Assembly: GCF_001556515.1 (NCBI RefSeq)
Contig: NZ_LSJA01000038.1
Location: forward strand, 18,300-82,299
DNA length: 64,000 nucleotides
Origin: Caulobacter sp. CCH9-E1
GTDB taxonomy: Bacteria; Pseudomonadota; Alphaproteobacteria; Caulobacterales; Caulobacteraceae
Reading direction: 5' to 3'
This document shows positions 15,979 through 24,789 of the stretch, piece by piece; the first letter of the stretch is position 1; every line of letters begins with the position of its first letter. Both the position numbers and the translations under genes were made by a program. Under the pieces are notes generated by a model, which was given only the letters and a program-made list of their open reading frames with translations, had not been told where the DNA came from and searched no databases.

Positions 15979-18477
15979 ATGACGAACCGAGTTTCCCACG
16001 CCGCTGGTCTTCGGCGCGGCCTGATGGCCTGCTGCGCCGTGATGGTCCTGAGCGCGGCCGCGCCGGCCCTGGCCCAGGAGCCCGCCGCGCCGTCGGTGGC
16101 CTTCACCCTGCCCACCCAACCCCTGGAACTGGCCCTGCCGGCCTTCGCCAAGCAGGCCGACGTGCAGGTGCTCTATGCGTCGAACCTCGTGAAGGGCAAG
16201 CGGGCCAACGCCGTGATCGGCACGCGCCCGCCCGCCGAGGCGCTGCGTGACCTCCTGGCGGGTTCGGGCCTGAAGGCGACGGCCACCGGACCGCGGACAT
16301 TTCTGATCTCGGTGGAGGAAAATCCGGTCGTCGCCGAGCTGGAAGAAGTGATTGTCACCGCCCAGAAGCGCTCGGCGCGGATCGAGAACGTCCCGATCGC
16401 CGTGACCGTCGTCGAAGGCGGCGACGCCCAGCGGCGCGGGATCACCAATGTCGTCGACCTCGTCGATCAGGTCGCCGGCGTCTCGGTGAACTATGCCTTC
16501 GGCGGCACCAACTACGGCCTGATCAGCATCCGCGGCATCGGCGGCGCCGACGACTACAAGCCCAACGGCAACCCCTCGGTCGCCTTGCATGTCGATGGCG
16601 TCTACCAGACCTCGAACGCCTATCTGGGCATGCCGCTGTTCGACCTCGATCGAATCGAAGTGCTCAAGGGACCGCAAGGCACGCTGTACGGCCGCAACAC
16701 CACGGCCGGCGTCATCAACGCCATCACCCGGGGTCCTGGCCAAGCTCTGGAAGGCTCTGGCCGCGTCGAGTACGGCAGCTACGACTATACCGAGCTGGAG
16801 GCCTCGGTCGGCGGGCCGATCAGCGAGAACCTCGGGGTTCGCCTCGCCGTCCTGGCCCAGAACGGCGGCGGCTTCATGGATGGCGCCGGAGCGGGCCTTC
16901 TGGCCGGCTTCCGGCCTTCGGTGCGCGGCGTCGTCCAGACCCAGGTTCCGGCGCTGGTTGATCCGGGCCGCCGAAAGGGCTTTGGCGACAAGGACCTCGT
17001 CGCCGGCCGCGCGACCTTCGACGTCAAGATGGCCCCGGAAAGCGATCTGGTCGTGAAGCTGTTCGGCAGTCGCGACCGCGGCGACACCCGTCAGTACGAC
17101 CGGATCTCGCGGGCCCGGGACGCCACGATCGCCAACGCCGGCGAGAATGACGATCCCTACGAGTTCTACTCGACCGGCTATCCGACCCAGAGCATCGACA
17201 TCTATGGCGGCTCGGCGAGCTTCAGCCACAAGGTCCGGGAGAACCTGAATTTCACCGCCATCGGCGGCTGGCAGGGCAGCAAGCGCTCTGTGAAAGGCAA
17301 CGGTGACGGCTCGCCCTATCCGGCCTCTTATTTCGACGCCAACGAGAAGCTCAGCCAGTCATCGCTGGAACTGCGCCTGGCCGACGACACCGGCGGCAAG
17401 CTGGACTGGATCGCCGGCGCCTTCTACGTGACCGACGACGTCAAGTTCGACACCAACTGGATCAGCTATTCGGCGCTGACGACGTACGACAACCTTCACC
17501 GCCAGGAACGCAACAGCTTCGCGCTGTTCGGCCAGGCCGACTATCATCTGCTCGATCGCCTGCAAGTGTCGGCCGGCCTGCGGTATACGCGGGACAACGC
17601 CCACTATGTCGGCCGCAACATCGACCACAATCCGTGGGGTATCAGCACCTTCACGACGACCTTCGCCACCACCAACCCCTTCTCATGGGATGAGAAGTTC
17701 GACGACGACAACGTCTCGGGCCGCCTGACCGTGAAGTACGACGTCACCTCGGCCCTGAACGTCTTCGTTTCGGCCGGGACGGGCTATCGCGGCGGCGGCT
17801 TCGACGGCACCTCGATCTTTACCGTGGCCGAGACCAAGCCGTTCGCCTCGGAGACCGTGCGCGCCTACGAGGCGGGCCTGCGCTGGACCACTTCGCGCCT
17901 TCGCCTGTCGCTGGACGTTTTCGACTACCGCTTCAGCGAACTGCAGGCGACGACGCGCCTGGCCAACGACACCAACGGCCGCGCCAATGTCGGCAAGGCT
18001 AGCAGCAAGGGTGTCGAGGTGGCGCTCAGCGCCCAGTTGCTGCGCACCGAGCGCCAGAACCTGACCTTTGACGTCAACGCCGCGTGGCTCGACACCGAAG
18101 TCCTGTCGTTCTCCTCCAACCGCGTGGCCGATGTGCTGCAGACGGTGGGCGACCCGCTGCCGGGCGCGCCGGATGTATCGGCCACCGCTAGCCTGAACCA
18201 CAGCATCGCGCTGAGGGAAGGCTGGTCGCTGCGCAGCCGGGTGGGCGTCACCCACCATGGCGAGGAATCCAACCGCCTGAACGCGGCGCCAGGCAACACA
18301 GCCAAGGCCTACACCCTGGTCAACGCGCGGGTGGACTTGGCCACGCCATCGAACTGGACGGTCTATGCCTATGGTCGCAACATTACCGACGAGGTCTATT
18401 TCCCGGAGCTGAACGGCGCGGCTCGACTGGTCGGAGCGCCCGCCACCTACGGGATCGGCGCGCGGTTCGACTTCTGA
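15979..18477 (+). CDS. TonB-dependent receptor with STN signalling domain
   Basis: 832-aa outer-membrane receptor. A signal peptide covers residues 1 to about 32 (ending ALAQ). The STN domain (about 40-112, FTLPTQPLELALPAFAKQA) signals to FecR. The TonB box is LEEVIVTAQ (about 121-129), the plug follows (IESSENTIAL core is GLISIRGIGGAD, RIEVLKGPQGTLYGRNTTAGVIN), and the barrel ends in the expected aromatic Phe (GIGARFDF). The downstream PhoD-type phosphatase suggests a phosphoester or phosphate-bearing ligand rather than a classical ferric siderophore, but that is inference from neighbourhood only. Confidence 0.92.
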   Translation: MTNRVSHAAGLRRGLMACCAVMVLSAAAPALAQEPAAPSVAFTLPTQPLELALPAFAKQADVQVLYASNLVKGKRANAVIGTRPPAEALRDLLAGSGLKATATGPRTFLISVEENPVVAELEEVIVTAQKRSARIENVPIAVTVVEGGDAQRRGITNVVDLVDQVAGVSVNYAFGGTNYGLISIRGIGGADDYKPNGNPSVALHVDGVYQTSNAYLGMPLFDLDRIEVLKGPQGTLYGRNTTAGVINAITRGPGQALEGSGRVEYGSYDYTELEASVGGPISENLGVRLAVLAQNGGGFMDGAGAGLLAGFRPSVRGVVQTQVPALVDPGRRKGFGDKDLVAGRATFDVKMAPESDLVVKLFGSRDRGDTRQYDRISRARDATIANAGENDDPYEFYSTGYPTQSIDIYGGSASFSHKVRENLNFTAIGGWQGSKRSVKGNGDGSPYPASYFDANEKLSQSSLELRLADDTGGKLDWIAGAFYVTDDVKFDTNWISYSALTTYDNLHRQERNSFALFGQADYHLLDRLQVSAGLRYTRDNAHYVGRNIDHNPWGISTFTTTFATTNPFSWDEKFDDDNVSGRLTVKYDVTSALNVFVSAGTGYRGGGFDGTSIFTVAETKPFASETVRAYEAGLRWTTSRLRLSLDVFDYRFSELQATTRLANDTNGRANVGKASSKGVEVALSAQLLRTERQNLTFDVNAAWLDTEVLSFSSNRVADVLQTVGDPLPGAPDVSATASLNHSIALREGWSLRSRVGVTHHGEESNRLNAAPGNTAKAYTLVNARVDLATPSNWTVYAYGRNITDEVYFPELNGAARLVGAPATYGIGARFDF

Positions 18478-18483
18478 TCGCGG

Positions 18484-18513
18484 GGCGATCCGATCCTCTC
18501 GGGTCGGATCGCC
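18484..18513. terminator. Intercistronic hairpin between receptor and PhoD genes
   Basis: GGCGATCCGA (18484-18493) and TCGGATCGCC (18504-18513) form a perfect 10-bp stem with a 10-base loop, 6 bases after the receptor stop. No T-run follows, so it may act as an mRNA-stabilising or attenuating hairpin rather than a full terminator. Confidence 0.4.
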
Positions 18514-18544
18514 TCCACCTCGTTTCTCCGACGGGATTCCAGCG

Positions 18545-20062
18545 ATGTCCCTACTGACGCGCCGCGCGGTGATGTCGGCCTCGACCGGCCTGTTCCTGGC
18601 CCGCGCGACAGCGGCGCGGGGACTGGAGATTCGTCGGGCCGCGCCCGCCGAACCTTTCGCGATGGGCGTGGCCAGCGGTGATCCGTCGACAGACGGTTTC
18701 GTGCTCTGGACCCGCCTCAGCGCCGGCGGCGCGCCGCTCGACGCACCGGCCGTTCCCGTCGCCTATGAGGTGGCGGAGGACGAGGCCTTCCGCCGTATCG
18801 TACGACGTGGCCGCCGCGCGGCGACGCCGGTCTTGGGTCATTCGGTTCACGTCGAGCTATCGGGTTTGCGCCCCGGCCGACCTTACTGGTACCGGTTTCA
18901 CGCCCTGGGCGCGATCAGCCCGGTCGGCCGCACCGCCACCGCGCCGGAGCACGCCGAACGCGCGCGGATCGCCGTCAGCTCGTGCCAGCATTTCGAACTG
19001 GGCTGGTTCAGCGCCTATCGCGACATGGTCGCCGCCCAACCCGACCTGATCGTGCAGTTGGGCGACTACATCTACGAGAACAGCTATGCCCAGTTTCCGA
19101 AGGTCCGGCGCTTCGACGCGCCCGAGCCCATGGACCTTGACGGCTATCGTCGCCGGCACGCGATCTACAAGTCCGATCCCGACCTTCGCGAGGCGCATCG
19201 GCAGGCGCCTTGGGTCGTGACCTGGGACGATCACGAGGTCGAGAACGACTATGCCGATCTAGCCAACCTCAAGGGACTGGACCCGGTGGTGTTCGCCCGT
19301 CGGCGCGCCGCGGCCTACCAGGCCTACTTCGAGCACCTGCCGGTGCGACCCAGCCTGTGGGCTCGTCCTGACCAGCCACGGCTCTATCGGCGCCTCGCCT
19401 GGGGCGACCTTGTCAGTCTTCCCGTGCTCGACGGTCGTCAGTATCGCTCGCCCCAGGCCTGCAATCCGCCCCGCCAGAGCGGGAACCGTCCGCGTCGCGA
19501 CTGCCCCGCTCTGACCGCGCCGGCCCGCACCGTGCTGGGCGCGGCCCAGGAGGCTTGGCTGGACCAGACGCTAAAGGCCGAGCGCGGGCGCTGGACCCTG
19601 CTGGCGCAGCAGACGGTGCTCGCGCCGATCGAGACGCCCGACGGCGTGATGTCGGATCAGTGGGACGGCTACGCCGCGGCGCGCGACCGCCTTATGCGCA
19701 GCATGAGTCGTCCATCGGTGCGCAACGCCGTGGTCCTAAGCGGCGACATCCATGCCTACATGGTCAACGACCTGCGGATCGGCCAGGCCGATGCGGCGCC
19801 CGTGGCGACCGAGCTCGTGACGACATGCCTGGCCGCCAGCCACGCGCCGCCGGCGCGTTATGGCGATGTCCGGACCCGCAATGACCACGTCCGCTTCGCC
19901 GATATCGAACACTCGGGCTACACCTTGATCGAGGCGACGCCCCGGAAACTGGACATTGATCTGAGGGCCGTCTCCGATCAGGCAGACCCCAAAGGTGTCG
20001 CCCAAAGCCTGGCGCGATGCGTGATCGAGGATCGACGCCCGGGCGCGCAATTTGTCGTATGA
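18545..20062 (+). CDS. PhoD-type alkaline phosphatase/phosphodiesterase
   Basis: 505-aa exported metallo-phosphatase. The leader contains TRRAVMSAST (twin-Arg), as known PhoD enzymes use Tat export. The N-terminal domain carries GVASGDPSTDGFVLWTRL; the catalytic domain has SSCQ, QLGDYIYEN, TWDDHEVENDYA, LAQQTVLAP and LSGDIHAYMV, which are the PhoD metal-ligand motifs. It hydrolyses phosphomono- or diesters by family. It follows the receptor by 67 bases with a hairpin in between, so it may be part of the same regulon. Confidence 0.9.
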   Translation: MSLLTRRAVMSASTGLFLARATAARGLEIRRAAPAEPFAMGVASGDPSTDGFVLWTRLSAGGAPLDAPAVPVAYEVAEDEAFRRIVRRGRRAATPVLGHSVHVELSGLRPGRPYWYRFHALGAISPVGRTATAPEHAERARIAVSSCQHFELGWFSAYRDMVAAQPDLIVQLGDYIYENSYAQFPKVRRFDAPEPMDLDGYRRRHAIYKSDPDLREAHRQAPWVVTWDDHEVENDYADLANLKGLDPVVFARRRAAAYQAYFEHLPVRPSLWARPDQPRLYRRLAWGDLVSLPVLDGRQYRSPQACNPPRQSGNRPRRDCPALTAPARTVLGAAQEAWLDQTLKAERGRWTLLAQQTVLAPIETPDGVMSDQWDGYAAARDRLMRSMSRPSVRNAVVLSGDIHAYMVNDLRIGQADAAPVATELVTTCLAASHAPPARYGDVRTRNDHVRFADIEHSGYTLIEATPRKLDIDLRAVSDQADPKGVAQSLARCVIEDRRPGAQFVV

Positions 20063-20224
20063 TCTCCGCCTTGCTCGGCTTTTTTCGTGACCTAAGCGGT
20101 GAGGCGCGAATCTTATGTAGCGTAGAGGCCTCAGGCGGGAGCGCATTGATCTGCCTTAAGCAGGCCCCCGCCATTCGCCTGACGAGCAGGATCATTTGGG
20201 TGAGGAGGGGCAGCCAACAGCGTC

Positions 20225-21064
20225 CTACCGGGCCTCTGATCTCGCTCGCCAGACGGTTGGAGAAGCGCCGATCAATCGCCGGAACGCGATCGAGAACTGC
20301 GCGGGATTGGCGTAGCCGCAAGCGCAAGCTGTCCGGGCCACACTCTCGCCGGCGCGCAGCAGGGCCTGAGCGCGAACCATCCGGCGACGCGTGATATAGG
20401 CGTAAGGCGTGCAACCGATGTCCGTCTTGAACGCACGGGTGAAGCCGCTGATCTCTCGCCCTGCCTGGGCCGCCATGCCGCCGACCGTGATGTCGCTGTC
20501 CAGATGGCTCTCGACCCAGTCGAGCACACGGCTCAAGCGTTCTCGAGAGAGGCGCGGCTGGGCGCTACGCGCCATGGAGCGGCCGGATAGCTCTTCAAGA
20601 CGCCTAAGCACCAGCTCCGCGCCGTGCTGGAAGAAGGCGCTGGACGCGCCGTGCGCTTCGGCTTCGCACCAAAGCGCTCTCATGACGGATGACAGCAGTT
20701 CGTCCTCCACCAGTCCAAGTTGCTCGACGGCTTCGAACGACAAGCCCTGGCCAAGCACCGATGGATCTAGCGCCAGGCCGAGAGTCGCGACGGCGTCACA
20801 TCGACTTTCCAGCGGCGCATCGGGCGGCGTCACGACGATCTGGCCCGCCCGCCACGGTCCCTCGATGCGCGTGTTCCCGCAACGATAGGTCAGGCGCTCG
20901 GCGTCTCCGAGCGAAAGGGCCAACCGTAGCAAACCACCGCTCTCGTAGCGCCCTTCGTGCGCGGGATAGCGGGCTCGGACAAGCACCGCGCCGCCTCCGC
21001 TGATGATCCTTCCATCCGTGGGCGCCGCGCGCCTGACCTGATCGGCCTCTGAGCCCTCCGACAT
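20225..21064 (-). CDS. AraC-family transcriptional regulator
   Basis: 279-aa regulator with the AraC double helix-turn-helix at about 175-275 (LSRVLDWVESHLDSDITVGGMAAQAG, ISGFTRAFKTDIGCTPYAYI, and ACACGYANPAQFSIAFRRLIGASPTVWR). The N-terminal half is a probable ligand-sensing part. I start at ATG 21064; further upstream the frame runs into the divergent promoter and the receptor gene. It is divergent from the TonB receptor at 21191, typical of regulators that sense a ferric chelate. Confidence 0.88.
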   Translation of the reverse strand: MSEGSEADQVRRAAPTDGRIISGGGAVLVRARYPAHEGRYESGGLLRLALSLGDAERLTYRCGNTRIEGPWRAGQIVVTPPDAPLESRCDAVATLGLALDPSVLGQGLSFEAVEQLGLVEDELLSSVMRALWCEAEAHGASSAFFQHGAELVLRRLEELSGRSMARSAQPRLSRERLSRVLDWVESHLDSDITVGGMAAQAGREISGFTRAFKTDIGCTPYAYITRRRMVRAQALLRAGESVARTACACGYANPAQFSIAFRRLIGASPTVWRARSEAR

Positions 21065-21144
21065 GACGCGCGAAGTTTCCCGTTCCGGAGTGAAGACGTC
21101 CGACTTTGGAGTGGACGCGATGTTACAATATATCATTAGAGGTC

Positions 21145-21161
21145 GTGAAAATGGTTCGCAA
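21145..21161. promoter_or_regulatory. Fur-box-like site 1 (AraC/receptor gap)
   Basis: GTGAAAATGGTTCGCAA, 30 bases before the receptor ATG. It matches the site at 25526 in 13 of 17 positions and shares the right half TCGCAA with the other three. Inverted-repeat symmetry is weaker on the left half. Confidence 0.45.
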
Positions 21162-21190
21162 CAGGCGCGTCGGCGCGCCTTGGAGTTTTC

Positions 21191-23380
21191 ATGACACGTG
21201 TTCTTGTTCTGGCCTCGACGGCTGCCGCCTCCTTGCTGAGCCTCCAGGCCGCCGCCCAAGAAGCCCCTCGCCAGGCGCGCAACGATGCGAGCACGGTCGA
21301 GGACCTCGTCGTGACGGCGACGCGGCGCGCCACGCGGCTGCAGGACGCAGATCTCTCCGCCACGGTCCTGGATCGCGAAGCCCTGGACCAGGCTCGTATC
21401 CGCGACATCCGTCAGCTGGACGCGGCGGTGGCCAATGTTCAGTTCAACGAAAGCGGCCAGCTGGGCAGCACCTTCATCAGCATCCGAGGCATCGAGTCCA
21501 ACCCGTTCATCGTCAATCGCGCGGCCGTCTACATCGACGGCGTTCCGTTCCGAGAACTCTCGAACGCGGTTCTGAATCAGGTCGAAAGCATCGAGGTGCT
21601 TCGTGGCCCGCAAGCGACGCTCTACGGGGCCAACAGCGAGTCCGGCCTGATCGTTATCAACACCCGCGCGCCCACCGCCGCATTCACCGGCGAGGCGCGC
21701 GTCACGGCCAGCGCCTACAAGGGCGGAAACGAGGTCGAGACCGACGGCTTCATCGGCGGCCCGCTAGCCGGAGACGCCCTGACAGGCTCGCTGGCCTTCA
21801 AGCTGTCCAACGGCGACAGCTTCCTGCGAAACTTGGCGCCCAACGTCTCGGCCGGAAGCATTCGGGAGGCGTTCGTTCAGGGGCGTCTGCGGTGGCGGCC
21901 AAACGATCGTCTGACCGTCAACGGCCTGGCCTACGTCCTGGACACGCGCGCGCCGGGAGTCTTCGACCAGGAATACCTGCCGATGGACACCGCGCTGTAC
22001 AACAAGTCCTACGCCGCCGCTTTCAACGGCGGCCGCGCCGTGAGCGACTTCACCTATGTCAACGACGCGCCCAAGCGGACCGACGAGCGCGAAGCCGTCG
22101 CGGGGGGCAGCCTGCGCTACCAGTTCGACGTTGGATCCCTGGACGCGGCCTTGTCCTATCGGCGTCTCAAGGTCGACGCGCGCGGCCTGGATTTCGACTT
22201 CACCGCCCTGCCGACCGCCGCCGGGCAAGACCACAAGGACACCGACTTCATCAACGGCGAGGTGCGCTTCAGTTCCCCCGACGACCGCCCAGTCACCTAC
22301 ATGGTGGGCGCTTCGATCTATCGTCAGGACACCCACCGGTTCCTGGCGACCTTCGTCGGTTCGGGCGGGCTGGATGACTACAACCCCGCCCCGACCCAGC
22401 GCGCTCAAGCCAAGGACTGGGGCCTCTTCGCCTCGGTAGGCTGGACGCCCTCAGCGCTGCCCGCGCTGACCATCAACGGCGGCGTCCGTTTCGATCATGC
22501 CCACCGCTCGGCGCGGCAATTGGCCGGAACGCTCGATCTGGGGCTAGGAGGCGTGCTCACCTACAAGGAGGCCGACCTAGACGCCGATTTCGAGCAGACG
22601 CTTCCTCGACTCGGCGCCAGCTACCGCGTGTCGTCCGATCTCAGCCTCTACGCCAATGTCGCCAAGGGCTACATTCCGGGCGGCTTCAACCTCGCCGCCG
22701 CTCAGTCCGATCTGGGAGCCGATATCCTCCGATACCCCTCCGAAACGATGTGGAGTCGAGAGGCCGGCTTCAAATGGCGCTCCACCGATCGCCGCCTTAG
22801 ACTGTCTGGCGCGGTGTTCTACATCCGCTCGGACAACTGGCAGGAGATCCAGGTGGCGACGAACGCCTCGGGCCAGATCATCTCCTCGGACTATATCGGA
22901 GCCGACGCCTCCATCGACAGTAAGGGTTTTGAACTCGAGGCGGTCGCTCTGCCGCTGCCGGGCCTGGAACTGACGGCGGCCTGGGGATACGCCGACGCCC
23001 GCTATCGGGATCTGCGGATCGACGCGACCACGAACCTCAAAGGCCGGCGCGTGAAGCTGACGCCGTCCTATGATGGCTATCTGGCCGCCCGATACGCGCA
23101 CACCAGCGGTTGGTATGTCCGCGCGGAAGCAGCCCTTACAGGCGAGGAGACCTTGGAGGCGACCGGCTCGGCCAAACAGAATGCGACCCAGGTCTATGGC
23201 CTGCAGTTCGGCTTCGAGACACAGCGCTATGCCGCGCGGCTGTTCGTCGAGAACCTGACGGATGTTCGTCGCCACAGCGGCATGGCGTTCCGCAATCTCG
23301 GCTTCGGCAATGATGGAAATTGGTACGCTCCCTTGGCTCGCGGCCGGCAAGCGGGTCTGGAGCTGACCTCGCGGTTCTGA
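21191..23380 (+). CDS. TonB-dependent receptor (iron-chelate type)
   Basis: 729-aa outer-membrane receptor. Signal peptide ends near LQAAAQ (residue 23). TonB box VEDLVVTAT (about 36-44), plug about 50-165 with FISIRGIESNP and SIEVLRGPQATLYGANSESGLIVIN, and a barrel ending in GLELTSRF. No STN domain, so it is a transporter without FecR-type signalling. The divergent AraC regulator and the Fur-box-like site point to ferric-siderophore uptake; the actual ligand is unknown. Confidence 0.88.
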   Translation: MTRVLVLASTAAASLLSLQAAAQEAPRQARNDASTVEDLVVTATRRATRLQDADLSATVLDREALDQARIRDIRQLDAAVANVQFNESGQLGSTFISIRGIESNPFIVNRAAVYIDGVPFRELSNAVLNQVESIEVLRGPQATLYGANSESGLIVINTRAPTAAFTGEARVTASAYKGGNEVETDGFIGGPLAGDALTGSLAFKLSNGDSFLRNLAPNVSAGSIREAFVQGRLRWRPNDRLTVNGLAYVLDTRAPGVFDQEYLPMDTALYNKSYAAAFNGGRAVSDFTYVNDAPKRTDEREAVAGGSLRYQFDVGSLDAALSYRRLKVDARGLDFDFTALPTAAGQDHKDTDFINGEVRFSSPDDRPVTYMVGASIYRQDTHRFLATFVGSGGLDDYNPAPTQRAQAKDWGLFASVGWTPSALPALTINGGVRFDHAHRSARQLAGTLDLGLGGVLTYKEADLDADFEQTLPRLGASYRVSSDLSLYANVAKGYIPGGFNLAAAQSDLGADILRYPSETMWSREAGFKWRSTDRRLRLSGAVFYIRSDNWQEIQVATNASGQIISSDYIGADASIDSKGFELEAVALPLPGLELTAAWGYADARYRDLRIDATTNLKGRRVKLTPSYDGYLAARYAHTSGWYVRAEAALTGEETLEATGSAKQNATQVYGLQFGFETQRYAARLFVENLTDVRRHSGMAFRNLGFGNDGNWYAPLARGRQAGLELTSRF

Positions 23381-23437
23381 GCGCTAAGTACGGCGGACAT
23401 CGTTCCGCTGCGGTGCGTTTCGGAGGAACCATCGTGC

Positions 23438-23620
23438 GTGAGCTTGGCGTGGGCGTTGCCCGATGCGATCTTGATCCTGAATGCGCACCCGCAAGTCCTG
23501 GAAATCCGCCTTGAAAGCAAAGAGGCTGATAGCCTCGACCGCATGCGGGAGGTTGTACGGGATCACGTGTACGGCTTCGCCTTTCGGGAGGCGCCTTTGA
23601 GCTTCGACTGGCGTCCTTGA
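23438..23620 (+). pseudogene. DUF2218 C-terminal remnant
   Basis: A 60-codon open frame (GTG start) reads LPDAILILNAHPQVLEIRL, SLDRMREVVRDHVYGFAF and REAPLSFDW, which is the C-terminal half of DUF2218 proteins. The N-terminal half (about 30-40 residues) is missing and I cannot find it upstream in any frame. DUF2218 genes often sit by siderophore-uptake genes, in keeping with the receptor that ends 57 bases upstream. The remaining stretch to 23990 shows no convincing gene. It may still be translated. Confidence 0.6.
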
Positions 23621-23637
23621 AATCCAGGGTTTCGCGG

Positions 23638-23740
23638 CTAGGGCCAGGTGTGCAATCCCGTCAAAAGCGTTCCTGGCGCGGATGGCGCGGGTGTCAGGCT
23701 GAGTTTCAGGCCCTTGCCGTCAGCGTGGCGGCCAATTCCT
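23638..23740 (-). pseudogene. Possible integrase N-terminal fragment
   Basis: The minus-strand segment reads GIGRHADGKGLKLSLTP, resembling the N-terminal GRHADGGGLYL motif of P4-type phage integrases. It is out of context, not followed by the rest of the protein, and the match is short, so this is a weak call. With the DUF2218 remnant it makes 23381-23990 (610 bases without an intact gene) look like a decayed stretch. Confidence 0.25.
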
Positions 23741-23990
23741 TCAATGGGTCCTCCGCGCTCGAGAGCCCGATAGCCGCCGGAGGCAGCTCCACCGGTAGCG
23801 GGAGCCATGTCCGACGGGGTCATCTACACGAACTTGGCCGGCGCTGGTCGCCAGCACATGGGTCCGCTCACTGAGCGGTGTCTACCAGCTCTCGCTATAT
23901 GACTTGGCCAGAACGGTCCGGCTCTGCGGAGAACAACGGGATATCGGGCGGGCGAGGTCCCCGGCGCGTCGGCCGAGGTCCCAACGCCGC

Positions 23991-24404
23991 CTATTCCGAA
24001 TGACCGAAGGGGACGCCATAGAGCTCGAGCCGGTGGTCGACCAGCCTATAGCCCAGCTTACGGGCGACGGCCTGTTGCCGCGCCTCGATGTCCGCATCCA
24101 CGAACTCGATGATCTTGCCGGTCTTCATGTCGATCAGGTGGTCGTGGTGCTGGTCGGTCGCCTCCTCGTAGCGGGTGCGCCCGTCGCGGAAGTCGCGCCG
24201 CTCGATCACGCCGATCTCCTCGAAGAGGCGCATCGTCCGGTACACCGTGGCGATTGAGATATGCCGGTCCATGGCGTGGGCTCGGCGGTAAAGCTCTTCC
24301 ACGTCGGGATGGTCATCGGCTGCCGAGAGCACCCGCACGATGACCCGCCGCTGTTCGGTCATGCGGACGCCGCGTTCCAGGCAGAGCTTTTCCAAAGGCG
24401 TCAC
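23991..24404 (-). CDS. Fur-family transcriptional regulator (second Fur-like protein)
   Basis: 137-aa metal-responsive repressor. Residues about 1-80 form the winged helix (MTEQRRVIVRVL, HPDVEELYRRAHAMDRHISIATVYRTMRLFEEIGVIE). The dimerisation part has the metal ligands HHDHLIDMKTGKIIEF and ends LGYRLVDHRLELYGVP. It has no CxxC zinc motif, as usual for alphaproteobacterial Fur. It closely resembles housekeeping Fur as I recall it from Caulobacter, but sits in an iron-uptake island as third gene of an operon, so I read it as a paralogue. Metal specificity (iron is likely) is inferred. Confidence 0.85.
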   Translation of the reverse strand: MTPLEKLCLERGVRMTEQRRVIVRVLSAADDHPDVEELYRRAHAMDRHISIATVYRTMRLFEEIGVIERRDFRDGRTRYEEATDQHHDHLIDMKTGKIIEFVDADIEARQQAVARKLGYRLVDHRLELYGVPFGHSE

Positions 24405-24432
24405 GCAGCAGACTCCTTGAAGGGGGCGGGCG

Positions 24433-24789
24433 TCATGCCGACGCCGCGGCTGACAGGGGCAGACTCATGGCCATCATGATCCGCATCGACTTGACCGCTC
24501 CGTCCAGCGCGGCGGCCAGGCCCGCGGAGCAGTGGACGTTGGCGTCGCAGGTGCGGGAGCCGTCTAGCAGTCCCGCCAGCAGACGCTCGTCTTCCGAGGG
24601 CGCCAAATCGCCGACCGCGATCGGGCGTCCCAAGACCGCTTCCAGCAGGCGAATGATGCTGTCGAACACGGGCGCCAGCATCTCCCCGTGCCGCGTCGCA
24701 AGAACCGCGTGAAGGCGCTGCTGGGTTGGCGCGTGCTGATCGCGAGCCAGACGCCAGCACCGCGTGGCCGTGGTCAGCAAATCGATCAT
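24433..24789 (-). CDS. Unknown 118-aa protein in fur operon
   Basis: I do not recognise this family. The product is mostly helical with a C-terminal hydrophobic stretch (MRIMMAMSLPLSAAASA) and a Cys pair CDANVHC (C-x5-C), plus one Cys near the N-terminus (ATRCWRLARDQHAPTQQRL). I start at ATG 24789, which overlaps the stop of the methyltransferase-like gene (ATGA). An upstream start at 24828 would extend it inside that gene. It lies 28 bases before the Fur-like gene, so all three genes are one operon. A role linked to metals is suggested by context only. Confidence 0.6.
   Translation of the reverse strand: MIDLLTTATRCWRLARDQHAPTQQRLHAVLATRHGEMLAPVFDSIIRLLEAVLGRPIAVGDLAPSEDERLLAGLLDGSRTCDANVHCSAGLAAALDGAVKSMRIMMAMSLPLSAAASA

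Noticed and set aside
14578..17229. 883-codon minus-strand open frame over the sigma/anti-sigma/receptor genes
   Set aside because: No motif or start signal; it mirrors real plus-strand genes and is an antisense shadow.
20087..20092. T-run after the PhoD gene
   Set aside because: The hairpin before it has only about 3 paired bases, so I do not call it a terminator.
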